Source: Sclerodactyla briareus (Eukaryota; Echinodermata; Holothuroidea; Dendrochirotida; Sclerodactylidae). From it: a stretch of DNA of 64,000 nt. The notes under the pieces are model-generated. The model saw nothing but the letters and a program-made list of their open reading frames with translations. It ran no database searches and had not been told where the DNA came from. The position numbers and the translations under genes were made by a program. Positions 24,530 to 36,964 of the stretch are shown piece by piece. Within the stretch, counting starts at the first letter, position 1, and the number at the start of each line of letters is the position of its first letter. The stretch is taken from assembly GCA_026419785.1 (NCBI GenBank), contig JAODTK010005855.1:496001-560000 (forward strand), in the 5' to 3' direction.

Positions 24530-25596
24530 GCTGCAATTATAGGAACTGTATACACATTCTCTCTATAGGTCTTATGGCATTCTCTTATGGAATTGCATGT
24601 AATAAACAAGTCCTGTGATGAATGCTGCGATTATAGGAACTATATACGCATTCTCTCTACAGTTCTTATGCTTCTCTTAATTAGTATTGGCACCAATAAA
24701 AAGTCCTTTGGTGATGCTGCATTTATAGCATTCACTCTACAGGTCTTTGCATTCTCTTATGGCATCAGTATACACATTCTCTCTATAGGTCTTATGGCAT
24801 TCTCTTATTAGAGATTGCATCTAATAAAAAAGTCCTGTGATGAATTGCTGCATTTATAGCATTCTCTCTATAGGTCTTATGGCATTCTCTTATGCATTCA
24901 TGTGTGCACACTTCTCTCTACAGGCTTATGGCATTCTCTTAGAAATTGCATCTAATAAAAAGGGGGGGTTTTTTTTGGGGGCAGTTGGGGGGGGGGGGGG
25001 GGGGCGTCCTGTGGATGACTGCTGCATTTATAGCATTCTCTCTATAGGTCGTATGGCATTCTCTTATGGCATTCATGTGTGCACATTCTCTCTACAGGTC
25101 TTATGGCATTCGCGTATGGGAGATGCATGTAATAAACAAGTCCTGTGATGAATGCTGCGATTATATAGGAAACGATATACGCATTCTATCTACAGTCTAT
25201 GGCATTCTCTATAGAGATTGCATGACAATAAAAAAGTCCTTGTGATGAATGCTGCATTTATAGCATTCACTCTACAGTCTTATGGCATTCTCTATGGCAT
25301 TCATTATAGCATTCTCTCTATAGGTCTTATGGCATTCTCTTATTAGAGATTGCATCTAATAAAAAAGTCCTGTGATGAATGCTCATTATAGCCATTTCTC
25401 TCTATAGGTATTTATGGCGATTCTCTTATGGCATTCATGTGTTGCACATTCTCTCTATAGGTCTTATGGCATTCTCTTATTAGAAATTGCATCTAATAAA
25501 ACCGTCCTGTGGCTGAAATCTGCATTTATAGCATTCTCATCTATAGGTCGTATGGCATTCTCTTATGGCACTTTCTGTATACACATCTCTCTACAG
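24530..25596 (+). repeat. Tandem array of splice acceptor plus kinase exon start (14 copies)
   Basis: Fourteen copies of a pyrimidine-rich acceptor (ATTCTCTCTAYAG) are each followed by GTCTTATGGCATTCTCTTA or a close variant. In the phase set by the upstream exon (TG|G TCT TAT GGC ATT CTC TTA ...) a copy reads W-S-Y-G-I-L-L, and the best copies go on W/L-E-I-A. That is kinase subdomain IX, the start of the next coding exon. Each copy then meets stops (TGATGA) after about 16 codons. Between acceptors are 'GTCCTGTGATGAATGCTGC' spacers. Two spacing classes alternate, about 45 and 90 bp. A run of T and G homopolymers at 24961-25004 replaces part of one copy. The array directly abuts exon 25597-25740. 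Confidence 0.85.
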
Positions 25597-25740
25597 GGCT
25601 ATGGCATCTCAAAAAAAAAAAAGAAATTATGGAATTGGATCTCTGGGGAGATCCTTACGGTGGGCCTGACATGAAGGAGCAGGGGAGTACATCAAAGCAG
25701 GACGGATACTTCCACATGCCAGAATGTGTCCAGAAAAATT
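25597..25740 (+). CDS. Insulin-receptor-type gene, kinase exon 5 (subdomains IX-X)
   Basis: It starts at the fifteenth acceptor (CTCTCTACAG) and ends AAAAATT|GTGAGT. After a 12-A run the text gives Y-G-I-G, then L-W (frame 1) and G-E-I-L-T-V-G-L (frame 2), and further on G-Y-F-H-M-P-E-C-V-Q-K-N. This matches the family layout W-S-x-G-x-x-L-W-E-I followed by an (x)-G-G-Y-(x)4-N-C segment of the C-lobe. The middle (the substrate-site P-Y-x-G-L-S stretch) is not readable. The A-run and frame jumps suggest damage by array expansion or base errors. Confidence 0.7.
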
Positions 25741-26479
25741 GTGAGTTTATGCAGCCTTACAACACCGTTGTTCCTGCACCTGACTACACAGACCTGTTCC
25801 TGTTACCTGACACAATGATCGTTCAGCACTGGACAACCCTCTATCCTTCATGCACCTGGCAATACTACTGTTTTATGCACTTGAATAACACTGTCAATTT
25901 AAAGGAGAGGGGTACCTCGAGAAAAACTATATACATTGATCTAGTTCTCCAATGCTTTGTTACTTTCTGTATGGTAGTTGAGTATGGTAACAACCCTAAC
26001 CACAAGCCCACAGCATCCTATTGGACCAAGACATCAGAACCGAGAGTATTCACCCACACTCTTGGAAAACAAGTCACGACCATTTTTAAAGGCTTCTACA
26101 CTCACAGGACATAGCAACTCTGTTGGGAGTATGTTCCATTCTTTGATCACCGTATCATGAGGTGAGGAGAATTGTGAAACGGTTAGGAATTTGTGGGTAG
26201 GACAGTGGGGAAAAGAAAAATCTAATCATAACTGAGATGCAAGGACATTATAGGCATGGGAGGAGTGCTAGAAGATCATGCTTGGGTATGTAAATGTCAT
26301 CACAGCAACTGTCTGGTAGTGGACTAGGACTGATCTGGCACTTCTGGGAGTATGAGGAACCAAGATCAGTGGTCCTATATGTCATGTAGGCGAATAACAA
26401 TAGGAACCAATTGCACTGTAGGCATTCAGATACTGTATGAAGTTCAGGGCTCATTGGATAAGGGTAACTCATTGGGATG

Positions 26480-26650
26480 AGATAGGGGGATGCGTTGTGG
26501 ATGAGGATGGGGGGGGTGGGAACGTGTGATTAGAGGGGGGGATCATGTGGGTTAGATGGGGGGGGGGAATCATTGTGGATAGTTGGGGGGGGGGAATCGT
26601 TGTGGATTAGATAGGAGGGAATCGTTGTGGAGTAGATGGGGGTAATCATG
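26480..26650 (+). repeat. G-rich minisatellite, unit about 30 bp
   Basis: Repeated 'GGAATCGTTGTGGATTAGAT' blocks with long G runs lie immediately upstream of the last receptor exon. Complementary C-rich reading gives spurious proline-rich frames. Confidence 0.8.
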
Positions 26651-26703
26651 TTCATTTTTGTTATTATTGCTGTTGTTTCTCTCTGATATTTGACCAACAA
26701 CAG

Positions 26704-26952
26704 AACTGATGCTAGCCTGCTGGTCATTCCAGGGATAGCTCGACCAACATTCTCCGAGATGTGTCCATTCCTCTCGAATCATCAGTATTCTGCCATGACC
26801 TTTCCGACTCTAGTGTTCTTTCCATCCCAGCCGGAGAGGCCTCGGAGCAGCGGGCAGCGCCTTCTCCAGTGACCTTGAACACACCACCATGCTTGCCCAC
26901 AACGGCATGATACGATTACACCTACATGGACAAGGGGCGGGCCACAGCAATG
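26704..26952 (+). CDS. Insulin-receptor-type gene, last kinase exon and tyrosine tail
   Basis: Acceptor CCAACAACAG. The exon opens L-M-L-A-C-W-S-F-Q-G. A stop and a 1-nt shift follow, then RPTFSEMCPFLSN and P-T-L-V-F-F-P-S, matching the end of the kinase domain (M-C-W-x-(x)4-R-P-T-F-x-E). A further frame gives Y-D-Y-T-Y-M-D at 26911-26931. That supplies a YxxM motif in the place of the C-terminal Y-T-H-M of mammalian insulin receptor, a PI3-kinase p85 SH2 site. An in-frame TGA just before it is one of several lesions. The 3' boundary is uncertain: a GT at 26953 is possible, or the coding end may simply lie nearby. Confidence 0.8.
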
Positions 26953-29900
26953 GTATGATCCCCCGCCAATGGCCGCATCACCTGCAGTCGCCCCCTCCCC
27001 GTGCGTCTGGGGGGGCCCAGGGTAAGCCCACCCACACAAACGCCTCCGTGGAGAAACACCGGTAGCAGTCCGCGACGAGGAACACGGTAGCCCCTTCCAT
27101 CGGAAGTGGCACAGAATGCCTAGGCGATACGCGGTGGCGCTCTCCTGGCCGGATGCAGTGGATCAGACAAAGATGATACCGTGGGGCACGAGCCAACGTT
27201 GGCTTGGCTGGGACCCAGGCAGCTCCGATGTTTGCTGTGGAGTTTTTGGAGGACGAGGTGAGTGGCATGCCTGAATATTGTCCCTCTGTCTATCACCTTG
27301 ATAACTAGAACCAAACCTAAGGATTTGAGAGATCTGGCAGTGGATCAGTGGAGGACCGCGAGTCGGGGAAGAATCAATACGCACATTAGCAGGTTCTGTG
27401 ATGGTATTACAAGGAAGATTGCAAAAGTGGGAAGAAATCCCGAGACACACAAAAACGAATGAATATAAGTAGTTGTGGTTTACAAACGACATTATTGAGA
27501 GGCTGTATGGGCACCCTCAGGATAATTCCTATGGCTTTATGTAAACGTTGTAGATGTTTTGTTACCTGGTGTGTTCTACAGTAATTAATGTGTATAAGGC
27601 AGACTTTCTCAACCCGGTAAAAAAAATTCCATACATTAAAGGATAGTGGACTAGTAGGTCAAGTGAAGCAGGAGGGGGGCCTAGTTCTGTGTGTATAACA
27701 TTGAATCGGAGGAGAGGGTTAAACAGAGACAGGAAATAACATCTGAAGTGTATGGTCATTTTCGAGGCACAAAAACTGGAAAAACAAAGGGCTGGAGGCC
27801 TGGCTAGTAAAAGGAGATGGAAACATGAACCAAATGGTGGAACATAAAACTGCATAAAATATTTTCTGGGAGTGTATGGTCGAGCAGTGGCTAGGAGTCG
27901 TGCAGTAAAATGTTATAGCAAAATCGGTGTCTGTGTGGCCCATGCTACATGAAAAATGCTTAGGGTATTAACCAGTGCCCAACAGTGGGGATAAAAAGGC
28001 TGGGGGCACTGCTACTTGAAGGGGATGATCACAAATTGACGCATGGAACTGCTGATGAATCTGTTGTAAAGTACCTTGGACCTTCATGTCAGGAGTGCAA
28101 CTAAATGGCCGGTTAGGCAATAGCAAGAAGTTTCAGTTGAATATACAAAACAATCATGCTATGTGTAAGCATGGCGTAGGGGTGGGAGGGGGGGGGGGAG
28201 GGTAAAAACACAGTGCCGAGTGCCCATAGCTGAAAATGAAGGGTGTGGGGGCGTGCATAATGGAAGGGGAAGGTTGGAAATGGGTGCAAACACTGTTGAA
28301 CCAACTATTCAAGAGAGAGTCACAACTAGGGATGATTTGGGGTTGGCAGCGGCTGGCAGTATGACTGGTTGTGAATCGCACGTGATCATGACCGCATAAG
28401 CAGGAAGGCAAGGGAAAAATGCAGCCATACAGTTGTAAGAAAGACTGTGGGAAGTACTGCTAATGAAAGGGCAGGGTTCAAGTGGTGAGAAATGTACACT
28501 GGACACCAGCTACGCATCATTGATATTTAGTAAAGGCACCCGAATAGCAGCTAAGTTGGTACTACCATTCCAGCACTAGAAACAAACATTGTGCCAAAAT
28601 CTGGCTTTGGAGAGAGAGCCCTCCTAGTGTGTGGATTCTCCGCAATAATGGTAGTAATGCGCACGAATGTGACACGCTCCCACCTTGTGTTAGTGCTGGT
28701 TACGGCCTGTCATGTTCAGTAATCTTTTGGACATGCATGTGTTTATACTGAATAAACTAGCAGAAAGGTCCCTCATGATGTCACAAGAGTCCCTCTGCAC
28801 AGGTACAGCATTTTTACTGTTTTGAAGTAATTCTGGCATTCAAGGGCCTTTGCATCTTTTGATAACAAAGAATAATGAAAAGTTTTTTTTTTGGACCAAT
28901 TGTGGACTTTGGGGCGACCTGGCATTAATGGAAGACCAATTATATTTCAGTTGTTGGCAAGTGAGTACTGTTGAGTTGAATCAAGTCATGCCAAATTATA
29001 TCCGAGTTATGTTGGGTTGACGGAAAGGAATGTGGCTTGTATCATGCATGGTTGTATCGATGTATTCAGAACCTGTTGATTTGTATTCACAGTTTGATTG
29101 GGCTGTCTGCTGCACGACACAGTGGATTCTATAATAGAACATTGAGTTTCGTCAAAGCATGTTGGTTGTCTTTATTTAAATTTCTCTAGGCATGTGGAGG
29201 TATTTTATGGACAGGTTTAGTCTATTCAGGCATTTTGGATTCAAGCATTTTAAAATTGTATCCAAGGTTTTTTGGGTTGTATTCAAGGCATTTTAGATTG
29301 TATTCAATGCTTGTTCCACGGGTGGTAAAGTACTAGAATTTGGGGGGTAAATTCAAGAACAGTAAATTTGCAGGCGGTAGGCATATCTTTAGTATTCATT
29401 CAATCCCTGCAAGAGTACACTAAATCATAGTAGGACCTTGAACCTTGATCTACTTATATAACAAATTGGGTAAATTATTCAAATTTCTTGTTCACATCCA
29501 CATGTGATACTCAACGGGCAGTCTCAGTATTATGAGAGATGTGCTAGGAAGGCAAAATTCCTGATAACTTACCAGTATTACATTGAATGGTCACTATTTA
29601 GTTTAGTCATCTTTTATTCTCAATTAATTGAAATACTATATAGACCTTGAATTAATCATATCAGAAAAAGGTTCATAAATATTGGCAAATCAAGGGCCAG
29701 CACTTATTCAAGCTATTGTCCGGTGATTGGTTAATCAGGCGAGTAACCTCATGAGAGGAAAAATTGATAAATTTTGTTAAAAATGTGTAAATTTTTGAGG
29801 TCGAGGTCAACAACTTCACTAACGGGCCTGTGCCTTTGATACTTAACCAACACATGGACGCTTAAGTTCACTAGTCCACAAGTTAGGTGCTTGTTAGCAT

Positions 29901-31439
29901 TGTGTATCGGCCATGTATGGGTTTTTTTGTTTCTGCTACCTTCACAAAGCACGGTCACAGTTTCATTTTGAGTTTCCTTATGCATTTATTGTAGTGTTCT
30001 GCTTGTGCGACACTAGTGTTGTGTTAGTCATGCTAAACCTGGTCACAAAATAGTTGGAGCACCAAGCGATAAACTATGGACACTGCTGTCACGTTGTGTT
30101 GGGAAAAGAGAAAGAGGGATAAGTTGAACGATAGTTATTGTTGTATGAGCCCGCAGTAGTTGCTGTATGGAACAAACTGGCACATTCATGATTCAGATTT
30201 ATATTCCTCCCAATTCTAGAGAGGACTAAGCTTCAAGTATCTGCAGTTATTTTTGGGGGATGTATATTGGGATTATATCAGAAGGTACGATGCTGTAGTG
30301 TGAACAACTCAGAAATGAGAGTGATGTAGGAAGACCTGAACAATTAGGAGTGATCACAACTGATACACCAGACACACAGCCGCCCATGTTAGGCCACACC
30401 TAATGAGTGCAGTGTGTGTTGACAAGTCTTTCATGAATAGTGCCCAAGTTCTTGGATCAGATGGCGTAGGTGGGGTATTTGAGGGCATGGACGCTTGTGA
30501 GAAGTATGTACTATGATAGATAGTGCGCCAACCCTCTTCCTATTGTTGACATTCTCATGTAAGTTATTCAGAGTGGTATCCATTCAGGTAGTTGTGGTCT
30601 GGCCCAGCCTGGACTCACTCCGGCAGATACCTGCTGATGTCTCAGTTCTGTTCGCCATCTTCTGAATGAAAACCCATTTACTTTTGTCACTCTGGTCGAG
30701 TGGCTGACAAAGGACAGAGGCAGGCTGTACAAAAGATATCCAGATGTACAGAAAAAGAGAGTTGATATATGATAAAGAGTTTAGGTGCACAGAGCGTATA
30801 TGTAAATGACCGTAATAAGGAACTACCACCCACCCATAGATGTAGATATATGTCCACATTACACAGCTTGTTAATATTATTATACATGCTGTTCGATATT
30901 TTGATGTCACTGACAAACCTTTTGTTGATCGATGTCTGATGTTTGAATGATCCGTAAGCTGTTATTCTGGTTGTGACAGACAGAAAGAAATAGTTTGTAT
31001 CCGTATCTGTCTATGATACCGTTACTACAATGAGCATTTTATGATACCTATACTACTATTGAGCTCTTAAAGTTGCAAGCTGTTGCAAGCAAGAAGATTA
31101 TGCATTTGATCCAATAATTAATAACACCACACTATGAAGCTGATTATTTGAATGATCAACATCTTATTGCGGAAATGATTTGGAAGACAATCAGGGTATT
31201 GTGTGGATACTGGTGAAGACAGCCAGGCATTGTAAGAGTTAAGAGTTATTGTGAGCCTTGAATAGCTACAGATGTGTGTGTGAGAGAGAATGCCCAGCCC
31301 TATATTATATTTTTCTGAAGAACTCTACTTACATGGTGGCATTGGCGATATTGTAAATAAGAAACCAGTGATGAAAGTGTTCACGCACACACAGTAAACC
31401 CCCCCACCTCCCCCCATCGCACACCACTACGGATTCCCC
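26953..31439. other. Intergenic / 3' region, no gene recognised
   Basis: GC-rich sequence to about 27.25 kb may include tail or 3' UTR of the receptor gene. Beyond it only short unconserved frames are seen. No convincing polyadenylation signal was assigned. Confidence 0.4.
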
Positions 31440-31800
31440 AGAGAGTGGGGGCATGGTGGTAGAGCGTCGACCTCCACCCGGAAAGGGACCGGGGTTCGAT
31501 ATTCTGTTCGGGGTCATACCAAAGACTTCAAAAAGGAAACTGTGGCTTCTCGATGGTGCCTACAGCAGGGATTGCGCACGGGACAAACGAGGACGCCAAT
31601 TTGCGAGTTGCGTCTGGTTTGATTACCCCCACCCCACCGGTACCGCAAAGAGGCATTGCCTTATTCCGTTGTACCGGTGAAGGACTGCAGCTGACAATTA
31701 GGTTGCAGTATCCACCGGTCTGCACCCTTGCTGGCCTCGAATAGGATCGATCCTCTGCTTGGCAAGTATAATCCATAAAAAAAAGATATAAAAAAAAAGG
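31440..31800 (+). mobile_element. tRNA-derived SINE, family with conserved core (copy 1)
   Basis: The head is GGTGGTAGAGCG, then GGGGTTCGATATTC (B-box-like). The core includes ATACCAAAGACTTC, GCAAAGAGGCATTGCCTTAT and CACCCTTGCTGG, and the tail is A-rich (to about 31799). A second copy with the same core is at 60337-60690. These short internal frames are not genes. Confidence 0.75.
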
Positions 31801-33861
31801 ACACAATCCCCAAGAGCTGGGATGAGATAACATATGGCCTATAAGTGAGTCATTATCAGAGGTGATCATTTTGAACATTGATGCACCACTCAGTCACTTG
31901 GATGACTCTACATATTCCTTGATAATGAACACTAAGCCCCCACCCCCAGGTCCCTATTTTTTCCAATTTATGACTGCCCATAAAGGGACAACTACAGGCT
32001 TGGATAATGTATCTATAAGTCCAAACCCCATATCAATACGATGTTACTATGTGGGGTTAGTGCCTCCAAAATTGGGTAATTTAGCAGAGAATTGGTAAGA
32101 ATTACAATGCGCAATTACGCATGACATCCGACATGGACAACACAGAAATTTGTCTGTATTGATGTTTCATTTGTGAATAAACAGTACAACATTTAGCAGA
32201 AATTCTGTTATCCTTCTCTCACCAAAGTAACCATCAACACCTTACCTTACCAAAACACTACGGCAACTCCTCTCCCCTAGACTAAATGCTTTTCGAAGTG
32301 AATTAATGTTAAATGTCACTTTCAAGCGTTTTCAGGGTGGAAGTAGGACATCCATGTTATTTTGCAGATGGGATGACATTTCGATCTTCAAATGACCATA
32401 AATCCCTCAAAGGGGAAGTCCTAATGAACTTCGGTTTGGACGACGAATTCAGTTTTCTATCCCAGCTATTAAATTAGCCCATGTGTAAATCATTCCTGCA
32501 GTGTCCTTTAGGGGGAACATGGCACACCATGTGGAGTCAAAAACCCCTTTGAGTAGCCGACCCACATTTGACTGACCATGACCCACCATTGGGAATGACC
32601 ATGACACACATTTGACTGACCATGACCCACATGACTGACCATGCCCCACCTATGTTGGTGCGCATCGAAATATCGTGTGGGATAGGGAGGATATGTGCCC
32701 CAACTTTGGCGATCTTAAACCTTAATATTGTCCCCATGAATGTCACTTTTATGGGTCTCACCCCTCTCTGCAGACATTTGCCGAGACTGGAGGAATATGA
32801 TGTAAGCATAGGCTGTCTATCGGAAAATTAGTTTTTAAATGAAGCCTTTGGAATAATGGATAGACAGCTGTTCCATTGTAATAAATTAATCCATGATTGC
32901 AAGGCCAGTTGTAAACAATTATCCATTAATACGCGTATGAGTATTAAATTAAGATTCCTTTGTTATTGTGAAGCACTGTAAAAGTGTACAGATAGAGCTT
33001 ATTTGTAAGTAATCACCAGTCAAGAGTGTGAGGAGTCACAGGGAGGTGCAATTCATACAAAAATGGAAGGAAAAAATTAAAAAAAAATTAAACCACAAGA
33101 ATTAAGATCCAATCAAACTTGCCATGCTGGGTGTGCAAGAATATGGCTTATGGTATCAATATCTGCGCTGGGTCTGCACACTACACGGGGCTCGTTCCCA
33201 CGACAGGGGTTGACAGGGGTTCATGAAATAATTTTCCTAATGATTCCCTCGATTGCTCTGTCATAATTTGCAGGTCACTGAGATTCAGTTAACTTTTTTT
33301 TTTTTTTCGGATTAAAAATCTCGATGAGGATGCACGGAAGCTCGAGTTTTACCCACATTCCAATGCCTGTGGGCAGGACGCTACACAAAGGGCACCCAAA
33401 CTTGTGAGCGATCGATCATCTTTTCAACCGATGAGCGAGTTCAAACAGTGGAGTTGATGATATTATAATATCATCATGTCAGAGGTCACCTGCCAAACAG
33501 ACATAAATACCCACAATAGGTACTGTTCACAATGTTTTTGTTCAAAGCTATGTAGATTCACATATATCACTAAAGATCTCTGAAGAATACATTATTCTGG
33601 ACTGGAGCAAATTGTTCAGTTTTTGTCGGGTGCTGAAGATTTGAGGTGACATCTACAGCAGTAACTTTGAACCTTGAAATGGACTATTAGATGTTAATAT
33701 TTACGGCTAGGAGTGTTCATTTGCAGAGAAACGAATGTGCTACCTATTTCATCAGCAAAATATTTGAATTCCAAACAAGGCAGGTCACTGCTCTCGATAT
33801 GGTTAGGTTCAGCGCTAAGCAAACAATGGCATGGTAACCGAGGAGAAAACCCAACCTCTTA

Positions 33862-34140
33862 TTGACTGGTATGAGATCAGCCATTCTCGGATATGTTTGG
33901 GTACTCTTGTTCCATTATGTGATCATATTTGGAGGACCCAGTCAGCTCAGCAGACATCATTTGAGCAGAAATGACCAGTTTGGATATGATACCACAAGCC
34001 ACGAATCTTGTCTGATAATTGTTGTAGTTGTATTATTACTTTGCTGCCTTCTCTCTATAATAATAGGTGCTATATTTCTCTCTTGTATTTGTTCATGCTG
34101 CCCATGTTTCATGGTCACAAAGCCCAATTATAATAAATGA
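33862..34140 (+). CDS. Possible small single-exon membrane protein
   Basis: The 92-codon frame starts MTGMRSAILGYVWVLLFHYV, a plausible signal peptide. About 30 polar residues follow (SQLSRHHLSRNDQFGYDT), then one strong hydrophobic segment (CLIIVVVVLLLCCLLSIIIG) running into a cysteine-rich end with C-I-C-S-C-C-P-C. The overlap of AATAAA with the stop is notable. The layout resembles small cysteine-rich single-pass membrane proteins, but I recognise no family. It could be chance in a pyrimidine-rich stretch, or one exon of a larger gene. Confidence 0.3.
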   Translation: MTGMRSAILGYVWVLLFHYVIIFGGPSQLSRHHLSRNDQFGYDTTSHESCLIIVVVVLLLCCLLSIIIGAIFLSCICSCCPCFMVTKPNYNK

Positions 34141-34921
34141 GAATCAAATGAATGGTCGGGATCGGAACCGCCTATGTAGGTTTTTTTCTTCTTCTAATTC
34201 TCAGGATTAATTAAGACATGTTGAGTGTGATTGTATGTATGTAACTATGTATGTATGTGTGTATGTATCAGTTGATTATCCCCATTCGCTATTGATCTGA
34301 TATTAGTGATATTTATTTGAATGGGTGCGGCTCAAATCTTGCGTGTTGTGACTGAACTATAGAGCTGATTGCATTGGGCACAAAGGGGCTCATTGAATAT
34401 GTATCTCGACTACTATTGGTACTCACAGTCCGTTAGTGGGTAGCTAAGGCTGTCCTTTGAAAAGAGTGCCTTGGGAAACTCAAATAGAAAAAAACCTGTT
34501 AGGGGAGGCATAAAATTAATTGTTCTGTGTATTCAAAGCCCTTGATGGAAATTAATGACAAGTTAATGGAAAAGGTATTGCGGTTTTGTATAGTTATATT
34601 TCATATAAAAGTATTCTTATATATATTATAGTTCAAACAAATCCATTTGAGGAAGAGCCGTTCTGCGCACGTTGTGACTTCTTAGTGAAACTGTGACTCC
34701 AAACAAGAGATTTTAAATAATGTTTTCTCACATACACAATGCATCATTGTTTGTTTTTTAATGATAGATGTCAAAGATGGGATAGAGAGGTCACCAATGC
34801 TTTAATTTAAAGAGAGTTAGGAGAATATGAACATATGCATATGAGTTAGGATGCTATGAACATGACCTGGGCTTCCGTTTGAGTTGATATATCTTTTAAA
34901 ATTTACCTACTAATATAGATT

Positions 34922-35475
34922 TTTGGTCCCACCTGAATGAAATTCAGGAGACTAGTGGTCACTATGCATGTGTGTGTGTGTGTGTTTCACACTTTCTAGT
35001 TAGCAGGATATCCTTCGAACGGTTAGTGCAATATGCGACCAATTTTAGGGATAGATCGGGGTTGGGTGAATATGTATGATTAGGTTTGGGCCCACAAACG
35101 TCACTAATTATATCCCCACCTCGAGGGATATAGTGGTTTGGCTTCGCCCCCCCTCCCACGCCGTCCGCCCGCGTTTCTGTTTAGAGCAATAACTCTCAAA
35201 CACGTTTGTACATTGAGACCGAAACTTGGCACACATGTCCAGCCTTAGTGAAATCTCGGATGAGTTCGAAAGTGCGGGCGGACACATGAACGGGGTATGC
35301 TAATTTGCATAATTTCAACGGATGGAAGATTTTCCTGTTAGCGCAATAACTCTTTGACGCTTTAACCGATTGCTCTGAAACTTGGTATAACTTGTCCGCC
35401 CTAGTGAAATCTCGGATGAGTCGGAAGTGGGCATCGCTGCAATGGTGGGTTCCGCTAATTTGCATAATTTTCGCA
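34922..35475. repeat. Composite dispersed repeats
   Basis: The first part (34925-35100) begins CACCTGAATGAAATTCAGGAG, a hairpin, then a TG microsatellite and TTAGCAGGAT; it matches the start of 41762-42440. The second part (35106-35475) has a TATCCCC...GGGATAT border and two tandem copies of the unit also found at 21.58-21.73 kb (CTGAAACTTGG, CTAGTGAAATCTCGGATGAG, TAATTTGCATAATTT). Confidence 0.65.
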
Positions 35476-36964
35476 CTTTAAAAAATTTTTTTAAATGTTA
35501 GTCAGATTTGAACGGAAACTTGAAACCAGTGGGAGGGAATCGGATGTTCCAACAAACTACTTTCCACTTGGTAATAAGGTGGCATCAGAGTAATATTCTG
35601 GTTTTCTGCTGACATCGGTTGTGTCATCTGTTTTTGTTCTGACAAACAAAACTCCCTGAGATGCTTCATTGCCAAGATGTCAATGACGAACCTCAAATTT
35701 GTCTAAATTTCAGTCCGTGCTTTAGGCAAGCTCGACCTTTCCTGAAAAGAGCAGTCCATAACATAAGATAGCTTGTGATAGGGGATAGTAGTCTGTAGTG
35801 CAATATTGTTTGCTCGCAGCAAAACAAATCCTGCGTCACACGCAAAAATTAGCACCAGGGTCACCAGGTCAAACGATCAAATGAGGTCACCAGATGTAGA
35901 TGTAGTATGCTGAGAGACAAACTTTCCGTTAGTCCATCTTCAAAATGTTCCTATGATGCCCTTAAAATGACCTTGACCTGACACCAAAAACAATAGGGTT
36001 CATCCTAGCCATATTTGCCACCCACAAACTAAGCGAACTGAGAAGATACTTGCATTCGTTAGATATCATGCTGACAAGCTTTTTGAACTTTGCCCTCTCG
36101 TGACCTTGAACTGGCACCAAAAAAAAATAGGGGTCACCCTCCAACCCACATACCTAATTTTAACTTCATACATGCTTGCGTTCTTTGTTTCGGGGTGTCA
36201 CACACACACACAGACCACACACCAGACACACACATACGCACAGTGTGTGACGCATAGATTCCTTTTGCCTTCGGCAAGGAATCAAAAAGCTCACATGGAT
36301 TGGTCATATGAATCAGAATATCCCTATTCTTTTCAGGTCAGAGGTCATAAAGTTTTTTAAACCCTAAGCTCATGATTGGTTCAGAACCCTATCGCTCTTG
36401 GCCGTTGGAACACTCCCAGAGTTTTCAGCTATATGAGGGTTTCATAGCCAAAAAAAATGTCCTGTAACGCTCCTCACTATGGTGGTGCTCCGCTTAGATT
36501 CTGGGGGAACTTGTAGGGAACTTGATTTCGACGGTTCAGGAGGCCAACCAAGTAAGGCTCATCAGGAAGCATGGTCGTAATGATCGGCGAGTTTTTGCCT
36601 TATTTCAATTCCTCAACAGAGCTCAGATGATATTGCCGAGGCAGGGGTTGTGTAGGTAAATTAAAATCTGCTCCAGACCCGGGCCCGTTGACATCCTCTC
36701 TGAATGGACGACCTAAGGAAAAATGTCTGGTGTCCGCTGGGATTGAACATGCATTTTGCTTTGTAAAGTTCTCATCATCACCGATACCACTCTGCAATTC
36801 TTCCGCCCTGAATAATCGGGATACTAGAAAACATGGCCAGAACAGAATTGTAATAACTGAATTTGCGACAATGAATCAGCTTCACCTGCAGTGCGTGCGT
36901 TAGACAGCAATTAAAAAATTCTTCCTTCAACAGAGATGACACCCACCAGCTGTTAGGCCCAAGG

